From NCBI GenBank assembly GCA_922989275.2, contig OV277869.1, positions 45,492,189-45,556,188 of the forward strand: a stretch of DNA of 64,000 nucleotides, written 5' to 3'. Positions within the stretch are counted from its first letter, which is position 1, and each line of letters begins with the position of its first letter. The notes beneath the pieces were generated by a model that was given only the letters and a program-made list of their open reading frames with translations, was not told the origin of the DNA and did not search any database. Origin of the DNA: Gari tellinella. Taxonomy: Eukaryota; Mollusca; Bivalvia; Cardiida; Psammobiidae. Made by a program: the position numbers and the translations under genes. Of the stretch, positions 19,991-29,884 are shown in pieces.

Positions 19991-20095
19991 AAATTAACTT
20001 GAACTTAATTTAATGGTGTAACAGTGCTTTGGTAATATAAGTAAAATTCAAATTAGAAGTACCGGTAACAGATTAAGGTTTAGTGTAAACTTAAA

Positions 20096-20346
20096 TTAAC
20101 CCTTTCCCCCATAGCATATCTCTAGTATTGAATGTAGGTGTCCACTTAAAACAGGTTGAAAGTAAAGCAGAATGCGCTTTAAGCGCATTCTGCTTTACTT
20201 TCAGCCTGCTTTAAGCTATCATCTGCTAGAATATAGAAAATATTTTGTATTATACATATTTATGAATGTATAAATTGGAACTATTTTCTTCAGAGCAAGA
20301 ATAAACTGAATGCGCTAAAAGGCGCTTCTATGGGGGAAAGGGTTAA
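20096..20346 (+). mobile_element. TTAA-1 MITE, young copy
   Basis: TTAA-CCCTTTCCCCCATAGC to TATGGGGGAAAGGG-TTAA. Perfect apex GCGCTTTAAGCGC. Nearly identical to the copy at 20902, including AGAGCAAGAATAAACTGAA-type changes. Confidence 0.9.
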
Positions 20347-20480
20347 GGATCATTGTAGTTGAAATATCCCTCTTACCGGTATGTCTTATATTATTGCTCA
20401 CATTTGCTTTTGAATTGGATGAGTCATTGAATATCAAACCTGAGATTGCCAAACTAAAGTGGAAACTCAGTAAACTTTAG
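20347..20480 (+). other. Open frame ending at a TAG, unidentified
   Basis: From the edge of the preceding MITE about 44 codons stay open to TAG at 20478-20480 (contains LTFAFELDESLNIKPEIAK). The last part overlaps a small inverted repeat (AAACTAAAGT with ACTTTAG). Evidence for coding is weak. Confidence 0.2.
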
Positions 20481-20815
20481 CAATACCTAGGCTACATTGT
20501 TATAGTTCGCACTATAAGCTGATATCTGCCAAAATCTGATCAAAATTAAAAATAGTCTTTGAAATACCCTTCTGATACATGTTGAAACATTCTAAGCATG
20601 GACTATGGAAGCATCCATTGAAATATCCAGGTAAGGAAAGGGTTTGAAGATTTTCTAGAAGAAGAAGTAGCAGTAAAACTAACAGACAGAAACAAATTGA
20701 TCATTAAAACGTATCTCCATGTGCTTTAAGATGACTAGTAGTACCAATTACAGTCATACCTGTGTCCAATGTCATACAGTAAGAATACATTGTGAACCGT
20801 CCAGAAGGTGAAATT
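20481..20815. other. No gene seen
   Basis: Unassigned sequence. Confidence 0.4.
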
Positions 20816-20890
20816 GCTTAATCCAGGATAAAAGTCATGCAGAAAGCTTCCTTTGGGAGCTTTCTGCATAACTTTTGTCATGCATAAAGC
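20816..20890. repeat. ATGCAGG hairpin
   Basis: TGCTTAATCCAGGATAAAAG with mirror CTTTTGTCATGCATAAAGCA. Apex AAGCTTCCTTTGGGAGCTT. Confidence 0.7.
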
Positions 20891-20901
20891 AGTCACCTTT
20901 C

Positions 20902-21152
20902 TTAACCCTTTCCCACATAGCATATCTCTAGTATTGAATATAGGTGTCCACTTAAAGCAGGTTGAAAGTAAAGCAGAATGCGCTTTAAGCGCATTCTGCT
21001 TTACTTTCAGCCTGCTTTAAGCTATCACCTGCTAGAATATAGAACATATTTTGTATTATACATATTTATGAATGTATAAATTGGAACTATTTTCTTCAGG
21101 GCAAGAATAAACTGAATGCGCTAAAAGTCGCTTCTATTGGGTAAAGGGTTAA
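20902..21152 (+). mobile_element. TTAA-1 MITE, young copy
   Basis: TTAA-CCCTTTCCCACATAGC to TTGGGTAAAGGG-TTAA. Apex GCGCTTTAAGCGC. Differs from the 20096 copy at only a few positions. Confidence 0.9.
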
Positions 21153-21296
21153 AGACTGCCAATACATACTGTATTCCTTTGAATGATTGCGCAACTGTTT
21201 TGACTATATGAGTATAGAGATCGAGCTATATCTTGAATTATAAAAACTAAGTTTTATAGTCGTCAGTAACAGTTGTGTATAGGCTTCAATGTTTGA

Positions 21297-21462
21297 CAGG
21301 GCTCTAGATAATAAGGAGTAAACTGAACAAATCCAACATTTTCTCGCTTGTATCAGCACCAAACCCTTCGAGACGATTCTAATGAGTAGTGATACCATAT
21401 AGGGTTTAATGCAGAAATAAAGATTTTAGTTTTTGAAAATACTCTCCTTATCTGGAACTCTG
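21297..21462. mobile_element. SIX-1 MITE with exact 6-bp duplication
   Basis: CAGGGCTCTAGATAATAAGG to CCTTATCTGGAACTCTG, flanked by GTTTGA on both sides (21291-21296 and 21463-21468). One arm of the central hairpin is deleted (CACCAAACCCTTCGAGACGA). Confidence 0.85.
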
Positions 21463-21468
21463 GTTTGA

Positions 21469-21921
21469 TATTGAATATTTATAGGTCATGAGAAATATTT
21501 ATCTTGGGATATGATAGGAGCTTGCTATCGTTCATCCTAGGAGTAGATCAGTAGATATACCTATGGAGAAATGTCATAAATAACCTTTATTGCATCAAAA
21601 TTGTGTAGAGCATTAGTAATAAAACAACTCCAGCCTCCAGGGTGAATCTCTTCCTTGAATCAATCATTGACTGGTTTTTCAGGGAATCTGTATTTTATCA
21701 AATGCCTATAGCTTTTGGCAAAACAGAAATAGAATAACAGTGTAGACTCGGGTGAAAAAGTAGTGAAACATGTCGACATTTTCAATCAAGAATGTACTAA
21801 TTGCAGTAATATTACAATTGCAATGAAAATGATATTTAACACATTGACAAGTAGTAAAACAATGTAGTATGCAACATATAATAGAGAACTATTCATTTAA
21901 AAATCTCAGGCATAAGTGAGT
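21469..21921. other. No gene seen
   Basis: AT-rich, no repeat ends. A short AACAGTGTAGACTCGG near 21737 may be a decayed hairpin arm. Confidence 0.4.
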
Positions 21922-22173
21922 TTAAACCTTTACCTGATAACCTATTGATAGTATTGAAGATAGATGGACACTTAAAGCAGGTTGAAAGTAAAGCAGAATG
22001 CGCCTTAAGGCGCATTCTGCTTTACTTTCAGCCTGCTTTAAGCTTTCATATACTAGAATAAAGAAAATATTCCCGATACTAAATATTCATGACTGATTAA
22101 ATTGGAACTATTTTCTGCAGCGGAGGAATAAATCATATCCGCTAAAAGGCGCTTCTATGGGGGAACGGGTTAA
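21922..22173 (+). mobile_element. TTAA-1 MITE
   Basis: TTAA-ACCTTTACCTGATAACC to TATGGGGGAACGGG-TTAA. Perfect apex GCGCCTTAAGGCGC. The terminal half closely resembles the copy at 1726. Confidence 0.88.
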
Positions 22174-22218
22174 ACCTTTTCACCATTGATTGTTTGCAGT
22201 GTTTGAAACAGATGGTTT

Positions 22219-22290
22219 CTCAAAGCAGGCTGAAAGTAAAGCAAAAAGCTCCTAAAGGAGCTTTTTGCTTTACTTAAAGTCTGCTTTAAG
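22219..22290. repeat. GCAGGCTGAAAGTAAAGCA hairpin core
   Basis: Apex AAAAGCTCCTAAAGGAGCTTTT. The left neighbour TTAA-ACCTTTTCACC may be the start of an element whose other end I cannot find. Confidence 0.6.
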
Positions 22291-22669
22291 CATCCAGCCC
22301 TGTCACAATGTTAGAAAATTTACCTATGGCCCCATTAACATGGTAGGAAGTTCAAAGAACCTAAAAGAGTGTGACTGTTGTTTTTATTGTAGAGACAAAA
22401 CATGCATTGAGCCCCGTTGGTTGCAATAAGAACTGATCAATGCAAATATTATAAGAGACCTGTTTAGTACTGCAGGTAGCATTACAAACAAGGAAAAACT
22501 TCAAAGACAAATAGACTTTGTCTGTCTTTATACAGATTTACTTATTATGTATTACTGATTTGAATTAAAGCCCATACTCTTTGGCAACTAAGACCATGCA
22601 TGCTTTATAATAGGAACATAGGGGAAATACTCCTAAATTCTTTGAGCAGGTTGTAGTACTGGTTTGATG
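22291..22669. other. No gene seen
   Basis: AT-rich unassigned sequence. Confidence 0.4.
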
Positions 22670-22866
22670 TACAGTCGAACTTCGATATCTCGAACTCAGT
22701 TAAATCGAACATACCCGTATTTCAAAGTTAAAACGTGGCTTACCACGTTTTAACTTTGAAATATGGGTATTTTCAACTCAAACTGAGCATGAAATAATGC
22801 AGTTCATGTGTCGAACTATCGGATAGCTTGAGTTAAGCAAGTTCGAGATATCGAAGTTCGATTGTA
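22670..22866. mobile_element. TA-2 MITE
   Basis: TACAGTCGAACTTCGATATC to GATATCGAAGTTCGATTGTA with TA ends. Inner palindrome GAACATACCCGTATTTCAAA and its mirror, apex GTGGCTTACCAC. Confidence 0.88.
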
Positions 22867-22984
22867 TATGAAAAGGTCTTTGATCTTTCAGCCCATTCGC
22901 TACATTTGTCTGTTTGTGGAATGATAGGTAAACAGCTCACTGGAACCTATGTTGATTGAGGGGCCATTTTAAAGAAGTTGAATT

Positions 22985-23420
22985 ATAGGCTAAGACCCAG
23001 ACCTTTTATATTTGGCATCTAGCTTTGCCTTATGGTCCTCTACCAAGGTTGTTCAAATCATGACCTCCGGGTCAAAAATTGCCCCGCCCCGGGGCTTATC
23101 AGTTTTACAAAGACTTGAGTAGTAAAACCTTTAAAAATCTTCTTTTCTGAAACCCTAAGACCCATACCTTTTATATTTTGCATCTAGCTTTGCCTTATAG
23201 TCCTCTACCAAGATTGTTCAAATCATGACCCCAGGGTCAAAAATGGACCCGCCCCGGGGCTTATCAGTTTTACATAGACTTCTACAGGAAAACCTAATTC
23301 CGAGTTGTTTCAGTTTCATGCAACAGTCCACATACATGAAATGACAAACTTCATTATGCATCGAGTATAACACAATAGTTCCTCAGGTGAGCGATTTAGG
23401 GCCGCATGGGGCTCTTGTTG
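22985..23420 (+). repeat. AGCTCACCTG-family repeat, 3' part, with internal duplication
   Basis: Two ~168-bp-spaced copies of a block beginning TAAGACCCAGACCTTTTATA, then AATCATGACC and GGGTCAAAAATTG. It ends CAGGTGAGCGATTTAGGGCC and GGGGCTCTTGTTG, as in the complete copies. No 5' AGCTCACC end is present. Confidence 0.7.
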
Positions 23421-23423
23421 AAA

Positions 23424-23470
23424 CACTCCCCTTATCTGGAGCTCTGGTAATAGAGGATTTTTACTGTACT
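23424..23470. mobile_element. SIX-1 right end followed by a TA-1 right end
   Basis: ACTCCCCTTATCTGGAGCTCTG runs into TAATAGAGGATTTTTACTGTA. Two solo termini, probably from a nested TA-1 that lost its left part. Confidence 0.6.
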
Positions 23471-23654
23471 ATATTTGCTTGAATTGCACTGATAATGTGC
23501 ACTCATATGGCTGATGGAGGGAAAGAGTGTTAAAAGCAATTACCTGTCTGTAGGCAGAAATCTCAGATCTTTAGCACAGAATTATTACTAAACAAGGGAT
23601 AGACTGTACTGAAATATATGTTAGGAAGAGGTCTTTGATCTCTCAGCACCTTGG

Positions 23655-23763
23655 TTTAACCCTTGTAGTGCTGGAACTGGATATATTTACCCTTTGCAAA
23701 CAGTGTAGACCCAGATCAGAGGGCTCCGACAGGAGCCCTCTGATCTGGGTCTGCACTGTTTGT
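23655..23763. repeat. TTAA-CCCTTGTAGTGC element with TTAA-3-type hairpin
   Basis: Starts TTAA-CCCTTGTAGTGC. Palindrome GCAAACAGTGTAGACCCAGA with apex GGCTCCGACAGGAGCC at 23695-23763. Right boundary not found. The flank resembles that at 8937. Confidence 0.6.
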
Positions 23764-23818
23764 CATACTTTATGAAATATTGACGATAAACCCTTGAGAG
23801 TCATTGTAAACAAATCAT

Positions 23819-24019
23819 TTGTCAGAAAAATGGATGAGTGCATTTGAAAGTTCAGCAAAATGGGTAAGGTCTAAAACATATTCCTGGAGAGGAATGGAAG
23901 ATAAAACAGTAATTGCCGATCTGACAGAAATCTGCAGGAGCTCTGGTCATTCACACACAACTCACAGCTGTATATCACACGGCCTTACCTTTGAAACCCA
24001 ATTCATTCATTTACAGTAA
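23819..24019 (+). other. 66-codon open frame, not supported
   Basis: Unique sequence, no motif, no splice evidence. Noted because nothing else explains 23764-24040. Confidence 0.15.
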
Positions 24020-24040
24020 TCCTAACGATCTAGAATTTTT

Positions 24041-24967
24041 AGCTCACCTGGCACGAAGTGCCAAGGTGAGCTTTTAGGATCGCTGGATGTCCGTCGTCCG
24101 TCGTCCGTCCGTTCACAATTGGTTGTGAACACTCTAGCGGCTACAAATTTCATCCGATCTTCATGAAACTTCATGACAATGTTTGTCTTGATGTAATCTA
24201 GGTCAAGTTCGAATGTGGGTCATGTCCGGTCAAAAACTAGGTCACTAGGTCAAATTGTAGAAAAACCTTGTGAACACTCTAACGGCTACAAATTTCATCC
24301 GATCTTCATGAAACTTCATGACAATGTTTGTCTTGATAAAATCTAGGTCAAGTTTGAATGTGGGTCATGTCCGGTCAAAAACTAGGTCACTAGGTCAAAT
24401 CATAGAAAAACCTTGTGAACACTCTAGCGGCTATAAATTTCATCCGATCATCATGAAACTTTATGACAATATTTGTCTTGATGAAATCTAGGTCAAGTTC
24501 GAATTTGGGTCATGTCCGGTTAAAAACTAGGTCACTAGGTCAAATCATAGAAAAACCTTGTTAACAGGCTTGAGGCTACAAATCTCATTGGATCTTGATG
24601 AAACTTGGTCAGAATGTTTGTCTAATTGATATCTAGGTCAAGTTCGAATATGGGTCATGTCCGGTCAAAAACTAGGTCACTAGGTCAAATCATAGAAAAA
24701 CCTTGTAAACACTCTAGAGGCTACAAATCTCATTGGATCTTGATGAAATTTGGTCAGAATGTTTGTCTCATTGATATCTAAGTCAAGTTTGAATATGGGT
24801 CATGTCCGGTTAAAAACTAGGTCACTAGGTCAAATCATTGGAAAATCTTGTTTACACTCTAGAGGTTGATTGTGGGTATACATGTCCAGTCATAATCTAG
24901 GTCACTATAGGTCAAGTTTGCCATTGTGTACCAGGTGAGCGATTTAGGGCCATAGTGGCCCTTGTTT
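24041..24967 (+). repeat. AGCTCACCTG repeat with ~145-bp tandem array
   Basis: Opens AGCTCACCTGGCACGAAGTG followed by a CCGTCGTCCGTCC stretch, and ends CCAGGTGAGCGATTTAGGGC and GGCCCTTGT. Between 24125 and 24850 a unit of about 145 bp (GTGAACACTCTAGCGGCTAC ... AACTAGGTCACTAGGTCAAA) is repeated about five times, with divergence rising toward the 3' side. This repeat type is widespread in bivalves. Its transposition mechanism is not known to me. Confidence 0.85.
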
Positions 24968-24982
24968 ATATAGACTCATCCA

Positions 24983-25729
24983 TTTTGTGATGCCTCCACT
25001 ACAGAAAATAGTTCCACTTTATTATAAGAGTTATGGATTTGTATCATATGAAATATTTTCTATTTATAACATAACAGACGGCGTGAGCCTTGAATCATAA
25101 CACCCGTTGTTTAAATGTCATATATAACTAGTTATGTAACTATGCAAATGAGGTACGACACGACGTCGCTTAACTTGTGACGTCATTAAAATGCGTTCTA
25201 TGCGTTCAATTTCCATCTTCTTCATTCCTTCATTCAATTTATAGATTTTTGGTGTAATTAATCAATATTAGATCTACATTAAATGGTTTATTAATACTGT
25301 ACACATAATAACATAAACATTATGCTAGTGAACGGGGTTAATTTAGAACAATGTGTTCCCTGTATAGATTTACTCATATCGCGCTTAGCCATTCACTTGA
25401 CCTCAAAGGCTGCGATAAATAACATTTCTAGGTTATGTTATAAAAAGACTATAACATTCGTGTTAATTTATCAAACTCGTCGTTTTAGAAAACGATACAA
25501 ACTCGGCAAAGCCTCGTTTTTATCGTTTTCTAAAAGACTCGTTTAATAAATCCAATAAATTATGAACACTCATGTAATATCCTATATATCTTAGCAGATG
25601 GTAGCTTAAAGCAGGCTGAAAGTAAAGCAGAGTGTGGCTTAGGTACATTCTGCTTTACTTACAACCTGCTTTAAGTCAGGTCACTTATCTTCAATACTAG
25701 AAATAGGCTATAATCAAGTAAAGGGTTAA
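24983..25729 (-). mobile_element. TTAA-1 MITE carrying a ~0.5-kb unrelated insert
   Basis: Left TTAA end decayed. GCCTCCACTACAGAAAATAG to TATTTTCTATT (about 25070), then foreign DNA to about 25590, then TCTTAGCAGATGGTAGCTTA, the hairpin and GTAAAGGG-TTAA. Confidence 0.7.
25078..25590. other. CpG-containing insert with strong inverted repeat
   Basis: Interrupts a TTAA-1 MITE. Contains TTGTGACGTCATTAAAATGC (a CRE-like TGACGTCA) near 25180, a 74-codon plus frame (25322-25546) of unknown meaning, and the inverted pair TCGTTTTAGAAAACGATA / TATCGTTTTCTAAAAGAC at about 25468-25535. Ends and target duplication not resolved. Confidence 0.45.
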
Positions 25730-25949
25730 CTCTTTCCTCCCTGAAACTTAAAATGGACAATCCAAGTTTCCATTTTAGTCTTGTCCATTTCTGACTTTTA
25801 AGAGTTGTTTTTGTCAATGTTTGGCATTATGACAAACAGTGAAGACCCAGATCAGAGGGCTCCGTATAGGACATAGGACAAGTGCACTTTTCACATGTAT
25901 ACTGTTTGAAAAGGACGCCTATATGCGGGACTAGGGTTCAAAGGGTTAA
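25726..25949 (-). mobile_element. TTAA-3 MITE lacking one hairpin arm
   Basis: Shares TTAA 25726-25729 with the preceding MITE. CTCTTTCCTCCCTGAAAC at the left, GGACTAGGGTTCAAAGGG-TTAA at the right. Only one arm of the palindrome remains (CAGATCAGAGGGCTCC, then directly TAGGACATAGG). Confidence 0.85.
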
Positions 25950-26293
25950 AGTAGGTGACAGCTTTTAATGTAGGACAAGCATATTACAGAAAACAGTTAT
26001 TTTGCCAAAAAAATCAGCAGACAACATTAATCAAAGTTTGAAAGGTCAAAGCCAGAAAAAGCAACCACAATGGAGCTGGAAAAAATGCTTTTTGTCAGTG
26101 ACTGCGAATATTCAAAGTCTGGAAGAAATGGTATTGCTGAAGGGAAAAACAGTTACCACCATTTGGAAGAATTAAATATAAGCATGTAGCCTTTACAATG
26201 CTGAATTTTCAAAAGTTAATGAATTCAATCAGATTTCTAGTAAATGACAGTTTAAAATGACTCTTAGGGACCCCCTAAAATATTTAAAGTGAG
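25950..26293. other. No gene seen
   Basis: A degraded hairpin scrap near 25955-26010 and AT-rich sequence. Confidence 0.4.
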
Positions 26294-26361
26294 ACAAACA
26301 AAGCAGACCCTGGTCAGAGGGCTCCTGAAGGAGCTCTCTGATCTGGGTCACCACTGTTTGC
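26294..26361. repeat. TTAA-3-type hairpin
   Basis: CAAACAAAGCAGACCCTGGTCAG against CTCTGATCTGGGTCACCAC, apex GGCTCCTGAAGGAGCT. Confidence 0.65.
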
Positions 26362-26581
26362 ATGTAGGGATGTAGCTATCCAGTTAAAGCATTATATAGG
26401 TTGAGGTTTTTAGAATCCACAGTTTATAAGTTTACTCATTAATGATCAAAGACTCATTGAGATATTCATCAAAAATCTAAACCAAGTTCAAATAACAAAT
26501 ACATGTATACAGAAATAAGCAATTCACCTTATCTTCTGAGCTTTGAACAGTGCAAATTACCATCATAATGCATAGTATGCA

Positions 26582-26777
26582 GCAGTCAAACTTCTTTATC
26601 TCTTACATGTTTAAGTTGAACATATTTTTTGTAATCCATATTTCAAAATTAAAATGTGGCTAAGCCATGTTTAAAATTTGAAAAAAGGATATGTTCGACC
26701 TTATAATCAGCATGACCAAATACATTAATACAGAAAAATTTGCAAGTTTGAGAAATCAAAGTTTGTCTATGACTGTA
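26582..26777. mobile_element. TA-2 MITE, diverged
   Basis: CAGTCAAACTTCTTTATC to AATCAAAGTTTGTCTATGACTGTA, inner palindrome near AAAATTAAAATGTGGC. An older copy than 6705 and 22670. Confidence 0.7.
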
Positions 26778-27336
26778 CTCCAAAGCTCCCCATTACAACC
26801 TGACTCTTAAAATGCATGTTTGCATTGCTTAACAAAGTTGCCTGCTTAGCCCTTACTGTCCAGGAAATAAAGTATGTACATCATTTCAATTTTGCAAACA
26901 GTGTAGTACTAGGTTATTTCATTACCCTCTTCAAGAGCACTACAGTCGTTCACTTGCTTTTGGAAGTAGTGGAATAGAAGCACCATGGGTGTGTTCAGTG
27001 AAATTCTGAATACTATCATCTATAGCGGACTGGGGATATCAATTAGGTCAATCTCCTACACTAACTTAAACTTAACACAGATTTGTACCCGATTTGTGGA
27101 ATAATTCAATCATAATCTAGACAGATATACTGGTATGAATAATTCATTGTGGTTTGAAATGTCACTATTGTTTATAGTTGATAAAATATTGAAATAACTT
27201 CAAAGTTTTTAAGACTTCCAATTATAAATACTAAGTTAGAACTATTTTTGACCTGATGACCGTCTTTGAACTTTGGGGTATGAATTATTAATTTTTCCAG
27301 GCATGTCTGAAGCGTGTTAATGGATCATCTTACCTA
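26778..27336. other. No gene seen
   Basis: A single TTAA-3-like arm (TTTGCAAACAGTGTAGTACT) near 26895. Otherwise unassigned. Confidence 0.4.
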
Positions 27337-27526
27337 TACAGTAAAACCTCTCTATTACAACCACCAAAAAGAAGGCTAATTGATTGTATAAAAGGCAGGC
27401 TACAGCCTAAAACAAGGTGACAGTAAAACAGAAAGCTCTTAAAGGAGCTTTCTGTTTTACTGTCACCTTGCTTTAAGCAGTCCCCTGTCTTAAACACCCT
27501 ATAATCAACAAAATTTATTGTAAACT

Positions 27527-27673
27527 GCATACATCCAACATTTTCTCACTTATTTTAGCCTCAAATCCTATGATGTTACTACTTATTAAAATTGTCTCTT
27601 CAAGACGATTCTAGGGTTCAAAGCAAAATTAAAGATTTTAGTTTTTGAAATACCACCCTTATCTGGAGTCCTG
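27527..27673. mobile_element. SIX-1 MITE lacking its left 20 bp
   Basis: Starts inside the family at GTAAACTGCATACATCC and ends CCCTTATCTGGAGTCCTG. Hairpin partly lost. Confidence 0.65.
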
Positions 27674-27919
27674 GGTCCCGTTTCATAAAACTTAGTATGA
27701 TAAATGTTGTCGTAAATAAGTCGGATTATAAAAGTCTCAATTATTACTTATTTCTCCATCAAATCCTGTCTTGTGACATCTCTTTGGAATCGTCTTTTCA
27801 AGACGATTCCAAAGAGATATCACAAGACAGGATTAGATAGAGAAATCAGAAATAAAATGTATTTTAAAGTTTTGACTTACGAACGTTTTTGTCGTACGAA
27901 GTTTTATGAAACCGGCCCC
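27674..27919. mobile_element. MITE with GGTCCCGTTTCATAAAAC ends
   Basis: The left end GGTCCCGTTTCATAAAACTT is mirrored at the right as GTTTTATGAAACCGGCCCC. The centre is a long palindrome, TCTTGTGACATCTCTTTGGA with apex CGTCTTTTCAAGACG. Only copy in the window. Superfamily unknown. Confidence 0.7.
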
Positions 27920-28250
27920 TGGTCGTAATAGAGAGGTTTTACTGTAATAGTAACAACAGAATCTGATGTGTGTGTTCTGTCATTCTGAATTAAGATGTAG
28001 AACTTTCTGTATTTCATTTTGTTTTGAATGATATTACTGAAAACATTGTGACAACTTTATCTAATATTTTTGACAAAATTGACAGAACTAAATTTGTCTT
28101 CAGTTGATTATGTAGTAGTATGTGGGGTAATTTTCTTGCAACAACTAGACTTAGGTACTGCTTTTCCATTGGTGTGGACAGCATCCACGTCAAACATTTC
28201 GATTTACTTTCGGTTGCTTGTGTTTCAGACTATAACTAAATGCAATATCT

Positions 28251-28461
28251 TTAACCCTTTGAACCCTAGTCATGTATATATGAGTCCTTTGCAAACAGTG
28301 ACCTGTAAAGAATAGACTTGTCCTATTGGAACAGTGAAGACCCTGATCAGGGTCTTCACTGTTAATCATACTGCAATACATTGACAAAAACAAAGCTAAA
28401 AGTTAAAGATGGACTTTATTCAATTGAATTGTCCATTTCAAGTTTCAGGGAGGAAATATTT
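28251..28461 (+). mobile_element. TTAA-3 MITE with shortened hairpin
   Basis: TTAA-CCCTTTGAACCCTAGTC. Short hairpin ACAGTGAAGACCCTGATCAG / GGGTCTTCACTGT without the usual apex. Right end decayed at TCAGGGAGGAAATATTT. Confidence 0.75.
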
Positions 28462-28892
28462 TGGTGGTCTTTTTGCTTCTGTTTTAGTGGCTAGACATTT
28501 GATTATGTGGAGTTGTTGTATTTTGTTTGTATGTGTGTGTGTTAGGGGAGGTGGTTTGGTGAGACGGCAAAGAATTAGGCTAAGTCTTTGTGTGGGGCTG
28601 GCTGTTATTGTAGGCGCCAGTTTACAGAGCTTTGAACTTATGTTTATCTCATGAATGATATGTTAAGTTTGGCTGACTTGTTGCCTTGGTGATAAGAAAA
28701 GCGGATGTGAGATGTTTACCTCTGAGGTTGGTAGCCAATCTGTGAGGGGATCCAGCTGGTCCCCTCTAAGGGAGGTAACTCAGTGCTGGTCTAGGAGTGA
28801 GGCAAAGTTTAATATTTGTAAATGATAAGTGAAACTTTGTAAGACAAATTAAACTTTGGTATACATTTCCAACCTAGATCAGATGCCAAGTA
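28462..28892. other. No gene; GT-rich stretch at 28525-28560
   Basis: TGTTTGTATGTGTGTGTG followed by G-rich DNA. No MITE ends. Confidence 0.4.
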
Positions 28893-29112
28893 TTAACCCA
28901 TTACCCCATAGCAGGTTTCTAGTTTTGAAAACAGGTGACCACTTAAAGCAGGTTGAAAGTAAAGCAGAATGCGCCATTAGGCTATTATCTGTTAGAATTT
29001 AGAAAATATTTCTTACAATACATTTTCATGACAGTATAAATTGGAACTATTTTCTTCAGTGGAGGAGTAAATCAAAGGCATAAAAAGGTGTATTTATGGG
29101 GTAATGGGTTAA
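28893..29112 (+). mobile_element. TTAA-1 MITE missing the right hairpin arm
   Basis: Both ends intact (TTAA-CCCATTACCCCATAGCAG, GGGGTAATGGG-TTAA). Sequence jumps from AAAGCAGAATGCGCC directly to GGCTATTATCTG, so one whole arm is deleted. Confidence 0.85.
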
Positions 29113-29515
29113 TTCATTTGCTAGTTCTTTTATCCTATGATAGCATGTCACAGGCATGTCAGAAACAATAGAAATAAACAAGAGTTGAAACATAGAAGAG
29201 TCACTGCTGTTGTTAGTCACAGAGCTTCAGATAAGGGAAGTATTTCAAATACTAAAATCTTTATTTCTGCTTTAAACCCTATAGTGTCACTACTTAATAG
29301 AATCGTCTCAAAGAGACGATTCTAATGAGTAGTTACACCATAGGATTTGGTGCTAAAATAAGTGAGAAAATGTTGGATTTGTCCTGTTTTACTCCCTCTT
29401 ATCTGTAGCCCTGTAGCCATTGTTGTTGAATCAGTTGATTCAGAAAGGTGCATGAGTACAATCAACATGGCATAAACAACTTCATCAATAACAACATGCA
29501 TGAGAAATCTCCAAG
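29113..29515 (-). CDS. Coding-like minus frame interrupted by SIX-1, unidentified
   Basis: Minus-strand sequence from about 29515 reads open to the MITE (contains VIDEVVYAMLIVLMHLSE). When the SIX-1 copy at 29220-29413 and one 6-bp duplication are ignored, the same frame continues for about 38 codons to the edge of the TTAA-1 copy. The acceptor (TTCTTGGAG) is unproven. The plus strand is also partly open, so strand and coding status are uncertain. Confidence 0.25.
29220..29413. mobile_element. SIX-1 MITE
   Basis: CAGAGCTTCAGATAAGGG to CTTATCTGTAGCCCTG with perfect hairpin apex CGTCTCAAAGAGACG. Flanked by TAGTCA (29214-29219) and TAGCCA (29414-29419). Confidence 0.85.
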
Positions 29516-29528
29516 AACAGAATGGCAA

Positions 29529-29601
29529 TTTAATGCAGGATAGAAATAATGCAATAAAGCTCACTTAGGAACTCTGCACATTATTTTTGTCCTGAATTAA
29601 A
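29529..29601. repeat. ATGCAGG hairpin, diverged
   Basis: TTTAATGCAGGATAGAAATA against TTATTTTTGTCCTGAATTAA. Confidence 0.6.
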
Positions 29602-29798
29602 TAGTCACCCATGTTTAAAGCCATGTAATGGTAACTTATCACTGGCTTTATTGTATCCTGATAAACCAATAGAGCTGTTTCTGAATACTGAATACATCAC
29701 AGGTAGATAAGTATCTTATCTATGAGTACAGTTAAGGTAACCCTTAATTTCTGCCATATAGCCAATAGTGCATCTCACATATCCAACTGTGATTAAGG

Positions 29799-29884
29799 CA
29801 GGCAACTGCTTAAAGCAAAATGAAGGTAAAGCAGAAAGCTCCTATAGGAGCTTTCTGCTTTACTTTCATTTTGCTCTAAGCTGC
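29799..29884. repeat. Hairpin core intermediate between TA-1 and TTAA-1 types
   Basis: AGGCAGGCAACTGCTTAAAG and GCAAAATGAAGGTAAAGCAG, apex AGCTCCTATAGGAGCT, with mirrored arms. The 72-residue plus frame at 29768 is this hairpin. Confidence 0.65.

Larger units (their letters stand above)
27337..27946 (+). mobile_element. TA-1 MITE with two stacked insertions
   Basis: TACAGTAAAACCTCTCTATT at the left, perfect core (27395-27482, apex GCTCTTAAAGGAGC), and the terminal GGTCGTAATAGAGAGG ... TTTTACTGTA only after 27919. In between lie a SIX-1 piece and a GGTTTCATAAAAC element. Confidence 0.8.

Noticed and set aside
20347..20480. Second possible C-terminal exon ending KWKLSKL
   Set aside because: Not called as coding: begins inside a MITE, ends in a small inverted repeat, and no acceptor is present.
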